Assembly: GCA_009760855.2 (NCBI GenBank) | Contig: WPIO01000060.1 | Coordinates: forward strand, 441,001 to 505,000 | Origin: Cristatella mucedo | Taxonomy: Eukaryota > Bryozoa > Phylactolaemata > Cristatellidae | DNA: 64,000 nucleotides | Direction of reading: 5' to 3' | In this document: positions 20,001-28,311 of the stretch, piece by piece | Layout of the letters: every line of letters starts with the position of its first letter | Numbering within the stretch: position 1 is the stretch's first letter | Translations under genes and position numbers: made by a program | The notes under the pieces: generated by a model | Seen by the model: the letters and a program-made list of their open reading frames with translations, nothing else | The model's database searches: none | What the model was told of the DNA's origin: nothing

Positions 20001-22665
20001 CTCATTTTGTGACGCTTTCTTCCTTTGCACTATATTGTGCAGCCTTCTTGATACATACCAGTGAACTCTCAATTGTTATTGTATTGAATGTGTGTCAACG
20101 CAAGATAGCAGACCTGAAAACGTGTCGACACAAAGGACTGACCTCCAGACTGCTTCTTCCCTGAGGCACATGCATCACAGCAGGCTAAAGATAGCTAGAT
20201 ATGCACAGACTGCAGTGCAGTTTTTAGCTAAGGTACCATTATTGTGGGGCGTCCACGGTACCCGGATCTCCCATGGAGTACATTACAGCAGACCACGAGA
20301 CCACAGTGATGGTAATGTTAGTCTTGATTATTCTGTTTTTCCATTTGGGTCAGGGTCTGCTGTGCTTTAATAGTTTAGGCCCTGTAGTTTGCTTTACCTC
20401 ACGTCAAGTGCACCCCTTTCGTTATTAAAAAAGTAACAATACTAGATCGTTTGTATAGCATCCTAAGAGAACTTAATCTCTACCCCTTAATCTTTACAAT
20501 TTGCTTGCATCGAATCAGTACCCTAGGGTTAGTGCCATGTACGGTTTCAAGCATGCAAAAGCCAATGAGTATAATGCTTAGACCAGCATGCTGTAGCAAT
20601 CGTTGAGACATTCGTGGCCACTGGTTAGTAAGACCTATCGGAGTAACATGCACGGGTACATGCAAACTACAGCTCTACAAAAGAACATGTGCATCTCCTG
20701 TTGAGATTTAGGTGATATATTAGCCCTCGGAGAACTCAATTGACATGCACAGGATCGGCATGCAAGTATGGTTAATGGCAGTATACACAGTGTCAGCATG
20801 CATAAGTACATAAAGGACGAATCACAGGGGCCCACTAAATGCTGTGATAAGTAGATGCGTTTTAGTCTTTTTTAAATTCGGACGGTGTAAGGTCATTTCA
20901 GGTAGCGCCCATACCTGGAAGCAAGGTGCAAGGTTACCTTTGGTGCATGCGAGCTGAAGGCTCGATCGCCAGGAGATTTCAATTTTTTGGAGGCACGTTG
21001 TGATGACTGCAGAATGGGTAGTGCTGGGGAGCATACCGGAGGAGTGAGAGGCTCGTATTGGTAGGCAGGTGCTAGCGTGTGACGACCTGCCCTGCACGAG
21101 CCACTGCTATAAGTACCTGTGGTAGTTCGGTATGGTAATGGACGAGTCTTGGTATGTGCTTTGCCGTTTGACTGGCTCAGCCAAAGAGGAGCACTCCCGC
21201 ATGATGCTGGAGCCTTAATGTATCTATATGATAGTGGGCCGTGATAGTCCATATGCTCGCTGTTCACGACCTCGGTCGTTGGTGGGTTCGAATCCTGCAG
21301 TGGGTGATCCTTTATTGCCAACTGCATGCGGCGATGATAGCCGTTAACGCTCTTCTTCTGCTATACAAAATGAGGCTGCTAAATCAGCTGATATTTTTAT
21401 TATTCGATTCAGATCATTATTCATCCAGCCATTTAGGGTTGCGCCGACCTTCTTGCAAGGCTGAAAACTTCTGTCGGTTGTCAGCACGCTCGATTACCAT
21501 AGATACTTCTAGCAGTGACTCAAAATTTGCTGTCCCTATGGTTTGGAGCTTTTCGTGTGAACAGTGGGCTTAAGTTTTTATATATGCATCAGATAATGTA
21601 GTGGTGATCCACTGCTTACTCTGAATAGTTGATAGCTCTTGTTGGGCCAGCAGATTGCAACCTGAATGGCCGGGGAACCCTGCAAAGGAATGGTCTCAGG
21701 CACGTCTCAGTGCCGTCAAATGGGTGTCTCAAGGGAACACATGGGGATTGTCATATTGCTGTTGCCTAGTAGAATGCATTCTGTTGATGGATCAGCTTGC
21801 CTGTACTGATTTATTCGGTCTTTTCTTAAGCGTGGGTTACAGTTCTTTTGTGATCCGTGGAAGCCAGTGCTCATCGTTTGTCGTGACCCGAAGTTGGGTT
21901 TGTGGGTTGAGCTGTTATTTCGTCATGTGTAGTCATCCTGGTTTCTTGCATATATAGCTTCTTTTTCTGTGTAGTGCGACCCCAACATGTCCGTGTATGG
22001 AGTATGGATCGACACTTTGGACCCACGACTGCCTAGGATTTGCATGTTTGCCAAGAGAGACATCGCGCGAGAGGAAGAGCTAACGTTTGACTACATGATG
22101 ACCGGTGAGATGCTTCCCTTCGTATTGCTTCGCCTTGCCCTGCAAATGTGCACAAGTTTGACGCGTTCTGTACTGTGTCTGTGCCGGTCCTGATTTGACG
22201 GACATACTTATTGACTGACTTCCTTGAGCACTCCGACTTTATGCATAAGCCGGTGACAATCCACGCCCGATTCGCTGTGGTGACAAGGCTCGGGACCTTC
22301 TTGCAGGCGACACGACCGTGCAAAAGCGAGATGATAATAGTGTCGTTGCGTCCTCCACATCCCAGCTGCCCGCCAGTGCTTCGGCCGACGCAGCCGTGCA
22401 TGCCAACCCGCCTGCCAAGAGACTGTCAGCTTCCTCACCACGCCGCTCTAGTGCATCGTCGGCTGCTGCAGCTGCGAGTGGCATCGACGGCTGCAGCAGT
22501 GCTGCCAGTGGCAAGCCGGACGTTATTAAAGAGGGATCGGCCAACCCACAGCCACCACAAGGGCAAGCTGCACCAGCTGCCGCTGGTGCCTTGCGATTTA
22601 GCTGCTTGCAATACAGGATCGTGTGCCAGTGCCGAGCGCAGAACTGCCGAAAGTACCTGTTTTGA
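1397..22665 (+). CDS. Su(var)3-9: SUV39H / Su(var)3-9 histone H3K9 methyltransferase, 5'-partial
   Basis: This gene encodes the enzyme family that trimethylates lysine 9 of histone H3 and builds heterochromatin, with S-adenosylmethionine as methyl donor. Five exons are seen: 1397-2189, 9007-9188, 10017-10169, 21975-22104 and 22307-22665. All have GT-AG borders, matching phases and one open frame of 538 residues plus stop. In order they give the C-terminal half of a chromodomain (residues 1-33, KWKGW and NTWEP), an Ala/Gly/Gln-rich linker (about 37-175), a Cys-rich pre-SET (about 229-290), SET (SHFVNHSC and LTFDYMM), an Ala/Ser-rich spacer, and a post-[11 protein letters not shown] ending KYLF. 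The first chromodomain half must lie on an exon upstream. In insects this gene shares 5' exons with eIF2-gamma, but the window cannot show whether that holds here. Both the linker and the pre-post-SET spacer look longer than in human SUV39H1. Confidence 0.95.
2478..2800 (+). repeat. L2-A LINE 3' fragment
   Basis: The sequence encodes the LINE C-terminal peptide [16 protein letters not shown]. It continues with the L2-A 3' UTR (TGCTGACACTGTGCATG) and ends in CCCAGAAAGAGATTTAGTTC followed by an ATT-rich tail. It is 5'-truncated and diverged. Confidence 0.75.
2932..3236. repeat. (GT)n then (GA)n-rich low-complexity tract
   Basis: A GT-rich start (2932-2975) is followed by about 260 bases that are almost pure purine (GA, GAGG, GAAA units). 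Long open frames on both strands here are composition artefacts made of RE/RG and LS/SL repeats. Confidence 0.9.
3849..5875 (+). mobile_element. L2-A non-LTR retrotransposon, longest and least damaged copy, 5'-truncated
   Basis: This copy encodes most of the reverse transcriptase of a CR1/L2-clade [71 protein letters not shown], then [10 protein letters not shown] with the catalytic Asp pair, and the typical C-terminal segment around [17 protein letters not shown]. The 5' end lacks the endonuclease domain. The frame is broken once, near 4730-4741, between the two parts (3849-4739 and 4741-5637). After the stop come a ~230-base 3' UTR, the conserved terminal motif (GCGCCTAGAAAGAGATTAAG...GGGCGCTTTATCAAGTG), and ATT. 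It mobilises through RNA by target-primed reverse transcription. This copy is not autonomous. Confidence 0.92.
5905..6960 (-). pseudogene. Relic of a dispersed repeat-associated ORF, function unknown
   Basis: On the minus strand, conserved-looking peptide blocks appear in the order [57 protein letters not shown] and [13 protein letters not shown]. Stops and frame changes separate them. From memory, this series resembles a protein family scattered in many copies through arthropod and cnidarian genomes. I cannot name its transposon class with certainty. It is clearly non-functional here. Confidence 0.5.
6961..7043. repeat. (CT)n microsatellite
   Basis: Two to three CTGT units are followed by an uninterrupted run of about 33 CT repeats. 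Confidence 0.97.
7597..7750 (+). repeat. L2-A 3' UTR fragment
   Basis: This is the L2-A 3' UTR with CATGCTACCACTAACCATT, TTTGCAGCAAATGTAAAG, AGATTGAGTTCTCTGAGG and a final TTATTATTATTATT run. Confidence 0.85.
7908..8090. repeat. Near-perfect inverted repeat enclosing an (AT)n microsatellite
   Basis: Arms at 7939-7984 and 8045-8090 are reverse complements at 45 of 46 positions. The loop is a (TA)n run of about 30 units, and a second (AT)n run of about 16 units lies directly outside the left arm. The whole block can fold into one hairpin. No terminal-inverted-repeat transposon motif or transposase was recognised. Confidence 0.93.
8262..8386 (+). repeat. L2-A 3' end with (ATT)n tail
   Basis: A short 5'-truncated L2-A copy. 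It holds ACAGCAAATGTAAAGCGCC, GAGTTCTCTGAGGGCGCTTT, then eight or so ATT units. Confidence 0.9.
8407..8474. repeat. Two-copy tandem duplication, 34-base unit
   Basis: The unit, containing GCGGATGTAGTTGCATGCC, occurs twice in direct tandem and is almost identical in both copies. It abuts the L2-A tail upstream. Confidence 0.9.
8759..8890 (-). repeat. SINE-A, tRNA-derived, minus orientation
   Basis: On the minus strand the copy has a box-B-like GGAGTTCGAGTCCTG, the body element AGCGGCGGTGATAGCC and GGCTCTTCTGCCGCTAT, then GAGGCTG. It matches the other SINE-A copies. It ends about 115 bases upstream of a SUV39H exon. Confidence 0.85.
9007..9188 (+). CDS. Su(var)3-9: SUV39H exon: end of pre-SET and N-terminal SET
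   Basis: The exon begins after GCACAG and completes a split Gly codon. It encodes [16 protein letters not shown] (pre-SET cysteines that bind the zinc cluster), NRVVQ, then [17 protein letters not shown] and FIMEYIGE of SET. It ends in phase 0 at GAG|GTGAGC. Confidence 0.96.
9644..9691. repeat. Two-copy tandem duplication, 24-base unit
   Basis: GAGTAGACAGCGATAACATG plus GAAT is repeated exactly twice within the SUV39H intron 9189-10016. Confidence 0.92.
10017..10169 (+). CDS. Su(var)3-9: SUV39H exon: central SET
   Basis: The exon lies between TTGTAG and GTGAGT, 51 whole codons. It encodes [32 protein letters not shown] and [10 protein letters not shown]. The His of the NHS motif is one of the catalytic SET residues. 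The next exon starts with the Cys that completes NHSC. Confidence 0.96.
10421..10562 (-). repeat. SINE-B, tRNA head plus L2-A-like tail
   Basis: On the minus strand a tRNA-like head (TAGCTAGGCTAAGGCGC as box A region, GGTCGTTGGCTCGAGCC as box B region) is followed by GTAAAGCACCTGGATAGAG and TTAAGTTCTCTTAGGGCAC. The second part resembles the 3' end of L2-A. The same arrangement recurs at 41920-42075 and 53598-53690. Confidence 0.75.
11051..11238 (+). repeat. SINE-A inserted in an L2-A copy
   Basis: The copy runs from GAGCTGTGATGGCACAC through a box-B-like GTGGGATCGATTCC and GCGGTGGTAATAGCCGTAAA to a TTTATTTATTT tail. The L2-A sequence resumes at 11239. AAGT occurs on both sides (11047-11050 and 11239-11242) and is the likely target-site duplication. 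Confidence 0.88.
12143..12473 (+). repeat. 5' LTR
   Basis: The start, GTTGAGATTGTGATGTGATA, matches the 3' copy at 13572 over about 57 bases with roughly a dozen differences. The LTR ends in CACAACA directly before the primer site. The expected TG start has decayed to GG. Confidence 0.7.
12476..12490 (+). promoter_or_regulatory. Primer-binding site, initiator tRNA-Met type
   Basis: TGGTAGCAGAGAAT is complementary to the 3' end of animal initiator tRNA-Met (CCA plus acceptor stem), with a mismatch after GCAGAG. It starts two bases after the 5' LTR. Confidence 0.75.
13561..13571 (+). other. Polypurine tract
   Basis: AGGGGGAAGAA lies immediately before TGTTGAGATC, the start of the 3' LTR, which is the position required for plus-strand priming. 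Confidence 0.75.
13572..13628 (+). repeat. 3' LTR, first ~57 bases only
   Basis: TGTTGAGATCTTGATGTTAT and the following bases match the 5' LTR start. The match stops where the (ATT)n tail of a minus-strand L2-A begins. The rest of the LTR is not found beyond that L2-A copy, so it was deleted rather than simply split. Confidence 0.7.
13629..14513 (-). repeat. L2-A LINE, minus orientation, truncated
   Basis: The minus strand gives an (ATT)n tail, the terminal motif, the 3' UTR and then RT pieces ([25 protein letters not shown]). In the YADD box the second Asp is changed (YADA). The C-terminal part of the ORF is missing between 13920 and about 13940. Confidence 0.85.
14514..15286. other. Unassigned intronic sequence
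   Basis: I see no exon of SUV39H, no conserved peptide on either strand and no recognised repeat family here. Confidence 0.5.
15287..15475 (+). repeat. SINE-A with (TTA)n tail
   Basis: GGTAAGGTGCTCTC, a box-B-like GGGTGCGAATCCTG, AAGCGGTGGTGATAG and GGCTCTTCTG are followed by a TTATTATT run. Confidence 0.85.
15570..15945 (+). repeat. L2-A RT fragment
   Basis: The translation contains [27 protein letters not shown] and ASISRVV, which parallel 4830-5130 of the reference copy. It is frameshifted and lacks both ends. Confidence 0.75.
15965..16408 (-). pseudogene. Unassigned antisense ORF with one in-frame stop
   Basis: From an ATG at 16408 the minus strand stays open for 74 codons, meets one TGA at 16184-16186, and remains open in the same frame to about 15881. 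Peptide pieces include [63 protein letters not shown] and [17 protein letters not shown]. The composition is protein-like, with no repeat bias. The last part runs into L2-A sequence and is not counted. I do not recognise the family. It could be a processed pseudogene, a transposon ORF fragment or a nested gene. It lies in the large SUV39H intron. Confidence 0.4.
16409..17384. other. Mostly unassigned intronic sequence with a SINE-A scrap
   Basis: Around 17085-17165 (minus strand) there is a decayed SINE-A 3' part (GCTGCTATAAAAATGAGGCC). The rest shows no feature I can support. Confidence 0.45.
17385..17945 (+). repeat. L2-B LINE C-terminal fragment
   Basis: This matches the L2-B ORF seen at 61340-61870, for example the regions equivalent to RSLRARNVGVVFDSSLNF and AELLHQFQPVRAL. 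It is heavily mutated and lacks the 3' end. Confidence 0.75.
18300..18425. repeat. AT-rich block with nested short palindromes
   Basis: TAATTATTAATATTATTAAT-type sequence runs into alternating GATATCGATATATA units. Most of it is self-complementary. Confidence 0.85.
18896..19080 (+). repeat. SINE-A, well-preserved copy
   Basis: GTGAGCCGTGATGGCGCACC, a hairpin-like CGGTCCCGAGGTCG, box B GTGGGTTCGAATTTT, AAGCGGTGGTGATAGCCGTA and AGAGGCTTTTAAATCAGCTA are all present. Confidence 0.9.
19081..20440. other. Unassigned intronic sequence
   Basis: The region is AT-richer than its neighbours. The only long frame (19748-20164) has no recognisable domain. Confidence 0.45.
20441..21200 (-). repeat. L2-A 3' fragments, minus orientation
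   Basis: Complements of the terminal AAGTTCTCT motif (20460-20490) and of the 3' UTR and C-terminal peptide (20735-21130, with LQLACTKGN and related pieces) are seen. The copy is strongly decayed. Confidence 0.6.
21235..21420 (+). repeat. SINE-A
   Basis: GGGCCGTGATAGTCCATATG, box B GGTGGGTTCGAATCCTGC, GGCGATGATAGCCGTTAACG and AAATGAGGCTGCTAAATCAG are followed by a TTTTTATTATT tail. Confidence 0.88.
21975..22104 (+). CDS. Su(var)3-9: SUV39H exon: C-terminal SET
   Basis: The exon follows TGTGTAG and starts with the Cys-Asp-Pro-Asn that completes NHSCDPN. It continues [38 protein letters not shown], and ends in phase 1 at G|GTGAGA. The Tyr of FDYM is the conserved SET tyrosine. Confidence 0.96.
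22307..22665 (+). CDS. Su(var)3-9: SUV39H last exon: Ala/Ser spacer and post-SET
   Basis: The exon follows CTTGCAG and supplies two bases of a split Gly codon. About 85 codons of Ala/Ser/Pro-rich, non-conserved sequence precede [16 protein letters not shown] and TGA. The CxCx4C set completes the zinc site next to the SET active centre. The spacer is longer than the roughly 30 residues of human SUV39H1. Confidence 0.94.
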
Positions 22666-23650
22666 CAGGGAAAGTTGTAGTCGTATGCTTCCATCTCGCT
22701 TTTTTGCCGGCTTGGCGAGCCCGTGCTGGTGCCAGCTGCTTTTTGCCTTCTTTCTGGTGCCCGTGACCGAGAGTTGTGACCGAGAGTCGGCAGCTTTCCT
22801 GTCAGCTTGTGTGTCTCTTCTGTAGCCTCACGCACTCAGTCGGCCCCACTTCGAGCCAGCAAAGACAGCCTGGCTTCTGCCTGGCATCGGCCTGGCTGTG
22901 CTTGTAGCAGCACCAGATTGGCTCTTGGCAATCGTCTTGTGAATGATGTCTTGTCACTGCTTGGTGCGCAAGGCAGCCACGACCCCAATCTTTGTGCGAC
23001 AGCTGATGCTGCCGTCTCTCGGCCTGCCGCCTATGTGTGGCTTCTCTTTGCTTCTCCTGCTCGGCATCGATCGATCAGCGATTCGGCATCGATTTTGCTT
23101 CTGCTCGGCATCGATCATGCCCTGTCCCGTGGACAGCGTGCAGAGTCGTGCAGCAGCTCTCCTTGCCACCCAGCGGCCGATGTCTTCTATTTCTAGCACT
23201 CTTGCCCCTTTTTTGCGTGCGTTTGTGTGAGGCAGGCATGCTCGGCTGAGCAGCATTTTAAGACCGTGTGATGTGATTTTTATCCGGGGCACACGGAAGC
23301 GGGCAGCATCAGAAACCTCGGAGAATAATTTATGGTTGCTTACAAGCACCCTCGACCGCACTATTTAATTGCCACATGTGGCTGGCGCTTGTAGCGCTGC
23401 TTTCACATTCTTATAACCGGGTGTGTTATTTTTAGTTGCCTTTCTGTACTTGGATGTGGGGAAAGTAAGCTTTCTTCATTACTATGAGAGTGCAGCCTAC
23501 GCGTACACACGCAAACTAGGTTATCAGCAACCCACACGCTGCCATCGTTTGGTTCCGCCATTCGCTGCTAATTATTGCCTCGAGTGTTTGCAACTAGCAC
23601 TTGCGGCATCCTTGTAAGAGTTGTATAAATAAAATTCTCCATTTATAAAA
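22666..23650 (+). other. SUV39H 3' untranslated region (inferred)
   Basis: No repeat is recognised between the stop and the poly(A) signal at 23628. The region has CATCGATC-type short repeats around 23064-23118. Open frames here are not conserved. Confidence 0.6.
23628..23633 (+). terminator. Poly(A) signal AATAAA, probable SUV39H end
   Basis: AATAAA in TTGTATAAATAAAATTCTCC, about 960 bases after the SUV39H stop, is the first canonical signal noticed downstream. Confidence 0.65.
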
Positions 23651-24454
23651 CTCTTGCGGATCATGTTGCTTGTGTTTTATTTTGTCGTGCTCTTCGTACA
23701 TTCAACTGCCATTAAGCTGCCATCAGCCTAATTCCCGAGTTGGGGTTCTGTTACCGTCATGCTAAATGCCAAGCAGATTTGACACGATTTTTTCAGATTT
23801 CGTTGGATCATGTTCTGTGTTGGCCATTATCAGCTAAGCGACTGTTTGATGCTGGCCACACAGTGCAGCCAATCTATCACGTAGCAGGACGGTCCGACTA
23901 TACACAATGTATCTGGTATCCAAGTAAAATAGTCCCATTTCGCTCAAGATTCTTCTGAGTCATTGGCGATATCTCCCATATTCCCCCTGTTTAGTGATTG
24001 AGAGGGTAGAAACAGATAAAAGCAGTATTTTTTTACATGTGCATCTATCTTAGATAGCAACTGTGCACGTTACACCACATGGCACAAAGATTTTATTTAG
24101 TGCAAAAAATTGGATTGCTTGTCTCGTTCACCCATTTCTTAACTGAAGGTAGTACTAGGCATTAGTTTTTCTAATAGCATACAGCTGTAGACGAAAAAAA
24201 TGCTATCTCAAGTTTAGACTCCGGATGAAAGTAACAAGTTAACAAGTCAGTTGCATAGCGAGAACCCGAGAGAGCCAAATTTAGTGCTGACAACTCTCCC
24301 AGCTAGAGAAGGATTAATGAGGTGCAGCCTATCATGCTTACAAGTATACCAAAGGCAATCAAGAATCATGCTTGGACCAGCATGAAAAACCACATTAAAA
24401 AGGCCCCCCCCCGGGCCACTGATTAATAGGACACCTGGTAGCAGCTTGCAATGC

Positions 24455-24985
24455 ATAATAATAATAATGCACTTGATACGCCGCCCTCAGAGAACTCATC
24501 TCATTCTAGGCGCTTTGCATTTGCTGCAAAGGGAAATGCAATTGAATGGTGAGTGCTTGATAAACAAACAACATGAATAACATGGTTAGGGGTGACATGC
24601 ACAGGGTCAGCATGCAAATGTGGTTAGTCGCAGCATGCACAGTGTCAGCACGCATAAGCACATGAAGGACGAATCACGGGGACCCACTAAATGGTGTCCT
24701 AAATAGGCGTGTTTTTAAATGTGGTCAAGTCAGGGGATGTTCTGACGCAAGTCGGGAGGGAGTTCCAGGCTTTGGGAGCATACGGACTAAATTCACGGTC
24801 TTCAAAGGATTTGAGGTTTGTACGAGGTATTGGTAAGCTGTTGGATTCCGAAAAGCGGGTGGTACGATGCTTGGCCTGGTGGGGGAGTATATCTGAGAGA
24901 TAGGCTGGAGCCAAAGAATGAAGTGACCTAAAAGTGACCGACAAAACCTTGAAGTCGATGTGCTGCTTGACTGGTAGCCATCATA
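24455..24985 (-). repeat. L2-A 3' end, minus orientation
   Basis: (ATT)n complement, the terminal motif, the 3' UTR and then the C-terminal peptide ([39 protein letters not shown]). It is close in sequence to the 3849-5875 copy. Confidence 0.9.
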
Positions 24986-25141
24986 CACAAGTAATCAGGG
25001 AAACTACATAAGAATAAGCAAGTAGGTGGTGATAGAAGCCAAATGCGAGTTCCTGACTTTCGATGCATGCGAACTGATGGCCCGATCACCGTAATATTTC
25101 AATGTAATGCCAAGACCCTTGATTGACGACTGTAGCCATGG

Positions 25142-25252
25142 CGCTGGTGGAGCAAAGCTCCCTTTGCAGCAAATGTAAATCACCTAGAAAGAGATTGAGT
25201 TCTTTGAGGGCGCTTTATCGAGTGCATTATTATTATTATTATTAAGGAGATC
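25142..25252 (+). repeat. L2-A 3' end with (ATT)n tail
   Basis: TTTGCAGCAAATGTAAATC, GAGATTGAGTTCTTTGAGG, GCGCTTTATCGAGTG and an ATT run. Confidence 0.88.
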
Positions 25253-25500
25253 GGTAATGTAGTTCGAGCAAGTGAAGCAACTTAAAGTAAGCTAAGAAGA
25301 GGACCTTGAAGCCGATTCTATGGTGGATACGGAGCCACCACAAGTCAGACAAAAGCGGCGTGGTGTGGCAGCTACGCCGTTGACAACAAGACCCACCGAG
25401 CTCCCAAGTTTCGCACCAAATGCAGTCGATTAAGAGCACAGGCCGAGAGTACTGAGTAAAGAGAATTGCAGTTATCTAGACGCCATGTCGCAAAGCGCGA
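25253..25500 (-). repeat. Diverged L2-A C-terminal fragment, minus orientation
   Basis: RSCHTTPLLSDLWWLRIHHR and IGFKVLFLAYFKLLHLL on the minus strand parallel the ORF C-terminus. Sequence identity is lower than in the other copies. Confidence 0.65.
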
Positions 25501-25589
25501 ACTTAGGTTATCATTCTCATGCGATAGCCCAGCATGTGGCTCGTTGTCGATTAATAATTAACCAATTGGACCAAGTCTAAACAAGTCTA

Positions 25590-26475
25590 CACCGAGCTGC
25601 CGCTCATAGGACACCCAAAGCGTGTGGCTGGATAAAGGCTTTGCTCTTCTAATAGGTGATGCTGTTGTACGATCATCACCACGTGCTCGAAATTTAGGTG
25701 TCGTTTTTGACAGCAGCCTAAATTTTAAAAGCTTCATTCAGAAGTCTGCTTCTACAGCTAGCCATCACCTCCGATCCCTATCTAAGATTAGGAGCTGTTT
25801 TCCATAGTGGCTTGCAAAAATTTAACTAGCTCCTTAGTTCTGTCTCGGCTTGATTATTGTAATTTCCTTTTGGCTGGGCTACCAGAGAAAGCTATTAGGC
25901 CACTGCAGCTGACTACGAATATGGCTGCAAGGCTAGTCTTCAAGTCCCAGAGGTTTGAGCACGTGTCTCCTTGGCTAAATGAGCTAGGATGGATGCCGGT
26001 TGATCAACGGATATAGAGCAAAGTTCTTACACTGACCCACAAGGCCCGCCACGGCTTGGCTCCTCCGTACCTAGCTGAACTGCTGCATCAGTTTCAGCCT
26101 GTTCGCGCCCTCAGGTCCTTCCTCTGCTTAAACACCGTTGGCGACAGAAGCTTTATCTCTGCAGGTCCTAGACTGTGGAACTCGCTTCCACAACTCTTAC
26201 GCAACGACAACTACTCTCTTGCTTCCGACTGTGGCTCATCATTTTCAGCGATCCTGAACTGCTACTTCCATGCTACTCACTACCTCACCTGCTCTTCTGA
26301 CTCTGCTATGCTTCCCACTTTTTCTTTGTTGCGCGAGACGAAGTCTGTTGGCTACCGAATGCGTACCGAAAGCCGCTCAAGCTGTGAGTGTGCTATAGAA
26401 AACTCTCCCGTTTAACACCCACGTGGTCTTTATGACTTTGTGGAGTTACAGAAGGATTCATTACATTACATTAGA
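25590..26475 (+). repeat. L2-B LINE 3' part
   Basis: Covers LLIGDAVVRSSPRARNLGVV, LDYCNFLLAGLPEKAIRPLQ, MAARLVFKSQRFEHVSP and APPYLAELLHQFQPVRAL, then the 3' UTR ending GAGTTACAGAAGGATTCATT and ACATT-type repeats. Stops break the frame. Confidence 0.88.
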
Positions 26476-26599
26476 TACCAGCGACTGACTGTCTGAAGTG
26501 CTGCCTGCAAGAGCCGACAGCAAAAGCACTAGGCCCATCACGGACGTCACGTAGAAGTCGCAGCTGGAACGACTGTGCTATTTTCGCCTATTCGTTTCT

Positions 26600-26960
26600 G
26601 CTGATAGTAATAATAATAGTAATAACACACTTGATAAAGCACCCTCGGAGAACTCAAGTCTCTTTCTAAGCACTTTACAGTTGCTGCAAAAGAAACGCGA
26701 TCGAATCGTTAGTGGTGGCATGCTCGATAAACAACAAGAATAACATAACAAGTGCTGCACAGGCCGCCGGCAGACAAGCAAGCAGTGACTTACAGAAGTC
26801 AAGACGGGTTGTCACAAATGCATGGACCAATTTAGATGTAGTATCCCTGTCTAAACAAGCCCGAATTTCAGCAAGGCTATGCAGCTGAAAGTAGGCAGAC
26901 TTGATTTCGGAGCTGCTGTGGTCGTCCCAACGAAAGGTCCCTTTGGAACGTGACACCTAG
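26600..26960 (-). repeat. L2-A fragment, internally deleted, minus orientation
   Basis: The terminal motif and 3' UTR start (26620-26755) are joined directly to the RT part [20 protein letters not shown] / [20 protein letters not shown]. The ORF C-terminus between them is missing. Confidence 0.8.
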
Positions 26961-27494
26961 ATTTCATGTACACTCAACAGATGTGCTAGCAGTGCCGATT
27001 TTTAGTGCTGACCTTTCCAATTGTCGATTACAGGAAAATGCAGCCAAAAGAGCCTCTTTTACGATAGTGCAATCTTTCTTCGCCTGCCCATCGACGTTCT
27101 GGTGTGCGGCGAACGCTCCGCCGGTTAGAAAGAGGGGCAGGAATTTGTGGCGGTCGGCAACGTCAACACCTTGAATGCCTGCCGCCAGATCAAGCTTCTC
27201 AACCCAGCTCGCAGTCTCCGCTGCCGTCGAATTAAGTGATGATCAAGCTGGATTGTATGTTATCTGTGGTCGTCGGAGTGGCTTGTAACCTGTCGCTCTG
27301 ACGGCGCACGATTGACGAAACTCAGACACCGGCGGGGGATGGGCTTCGCTCACTCGTGCATTCCGCCAACGCTCGCAGCAATACACCACCGCACAGCCAC
27401 TCTCCCTGCTCCGTCGCGCTTCCCACGGCCGCCTTGGCGTTACCGGCGAGACCGCGTGCGTGTGCCAGGCGAGCACTCAGGCCACAGACAGCAC

Positions 27495-27650
27495 AGTCTC
27501 CAAAGGGTTTGCGGTTGATTCGAGGTACAGTTAAATCATTTGATTTAGATGAACCGATGTTACGATGACGAGCCTCGTTGCAAAGTAGTTGGGCTAGTTG
27601 GGCTGGAGCCATATAACGAAGAGACCTAAAAGTGATCGACGAAACCTCGA
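27495..27650 (-). repeat. L2-A-like C-terminal scrap, minus orientation
   Basis: MAPAQLAQLLCNEARHRN and KPFGDCAV on the minus strand parallel the L2-A C-terminal segment. Confidence 0.55.
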
Positions 27651-27995
27651 ATTTCTGCAGCAGTCAATGAAGAATTAACTGCTGCAGAACTTGTGCTTGC
27701 CAACCGAGTCGCGAAGTTCGAGAATCGAAAGCTCTAGAAGCTAAGACCCTGCAGATCTGTATCTCACCTACGTTTTTTAGTAAACCTAGCCGACGCCGTC
27801 CCATTTTGAGCGAGCAATATCGAAACATTCTTGCTAGAGGACAGTATTCAGATGCACCTGTTCTGCATGGCAAAGTCGTTTAGCCCATACCATGTTGGAT
27901 TTTGCGAACAGTATGCAGGAATTAAGATCGTTAGCGACAGTTATCCCAGCGGTACGCCCCAAAGGCTCGAGAGTGAGATGTGTTGTACGATCCAC

Positions 27996-28095
27996 AGGTA
28001 AACTCTACAGCACGGCCAGCAGGCAAACTCTAAAGCACGGCCAGCAGGCAAACTCTAAAGCACGGCCCGCAGGTAAGCTCTGCAGCACGGCCAGC
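27996..28095. repeat. Minisatellite, four 25-base units
   Basis: Units start at 27996, 28021, 28046 and 28071, sharing CTCTAAAGCACGGCC with one to three changes each. Confidence 0.93.
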
Positions 28096-28125
28096 AGGCA
28101 CAGTACACTCGGTGGCAAAAATCAG

Positions 28126-28166
28126 AGCAGAGTAGCGGCCGCAACTACTTCGGCCGCTACTCTGCT
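28126..28166. repeat. Perfect 16-bp hairpin
   Basis: Arms AGCAGAGTAGCGGCCG at 28126-28141 and its exact reverse complement at 28151-28166, with a 9-base loop. It lies 30 bases after the minisatellite. Confidence 0.93.
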
Positions 28167-28311
28167 GGCTCGTGCAGTAAGAGGATTTTCTGAGCTGGCT
28201 GGCATACTAAAGTTGCGGCAGCACACGAAAAAATTTACTGTCAGCCAAAAAAACTCTGCTGATATGTACGCTGTTGATATGTATGCGTTTAGTGTGCTCT
28301 CGCCCCACCAC

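Noticed and set aside
22666-23361. Additional coding exons suggested by open frames after the SUV39H stop
   Set aside because: The family's C-terminal KYLF and stop are already reached, and the peptides are not conserved. Treated as 3' UTR.
27996-28095. CRISPR-like repeat array
   Set aside because: The units are contiguous without spacers, and the genome is clearly animal. It is a minisatellite.
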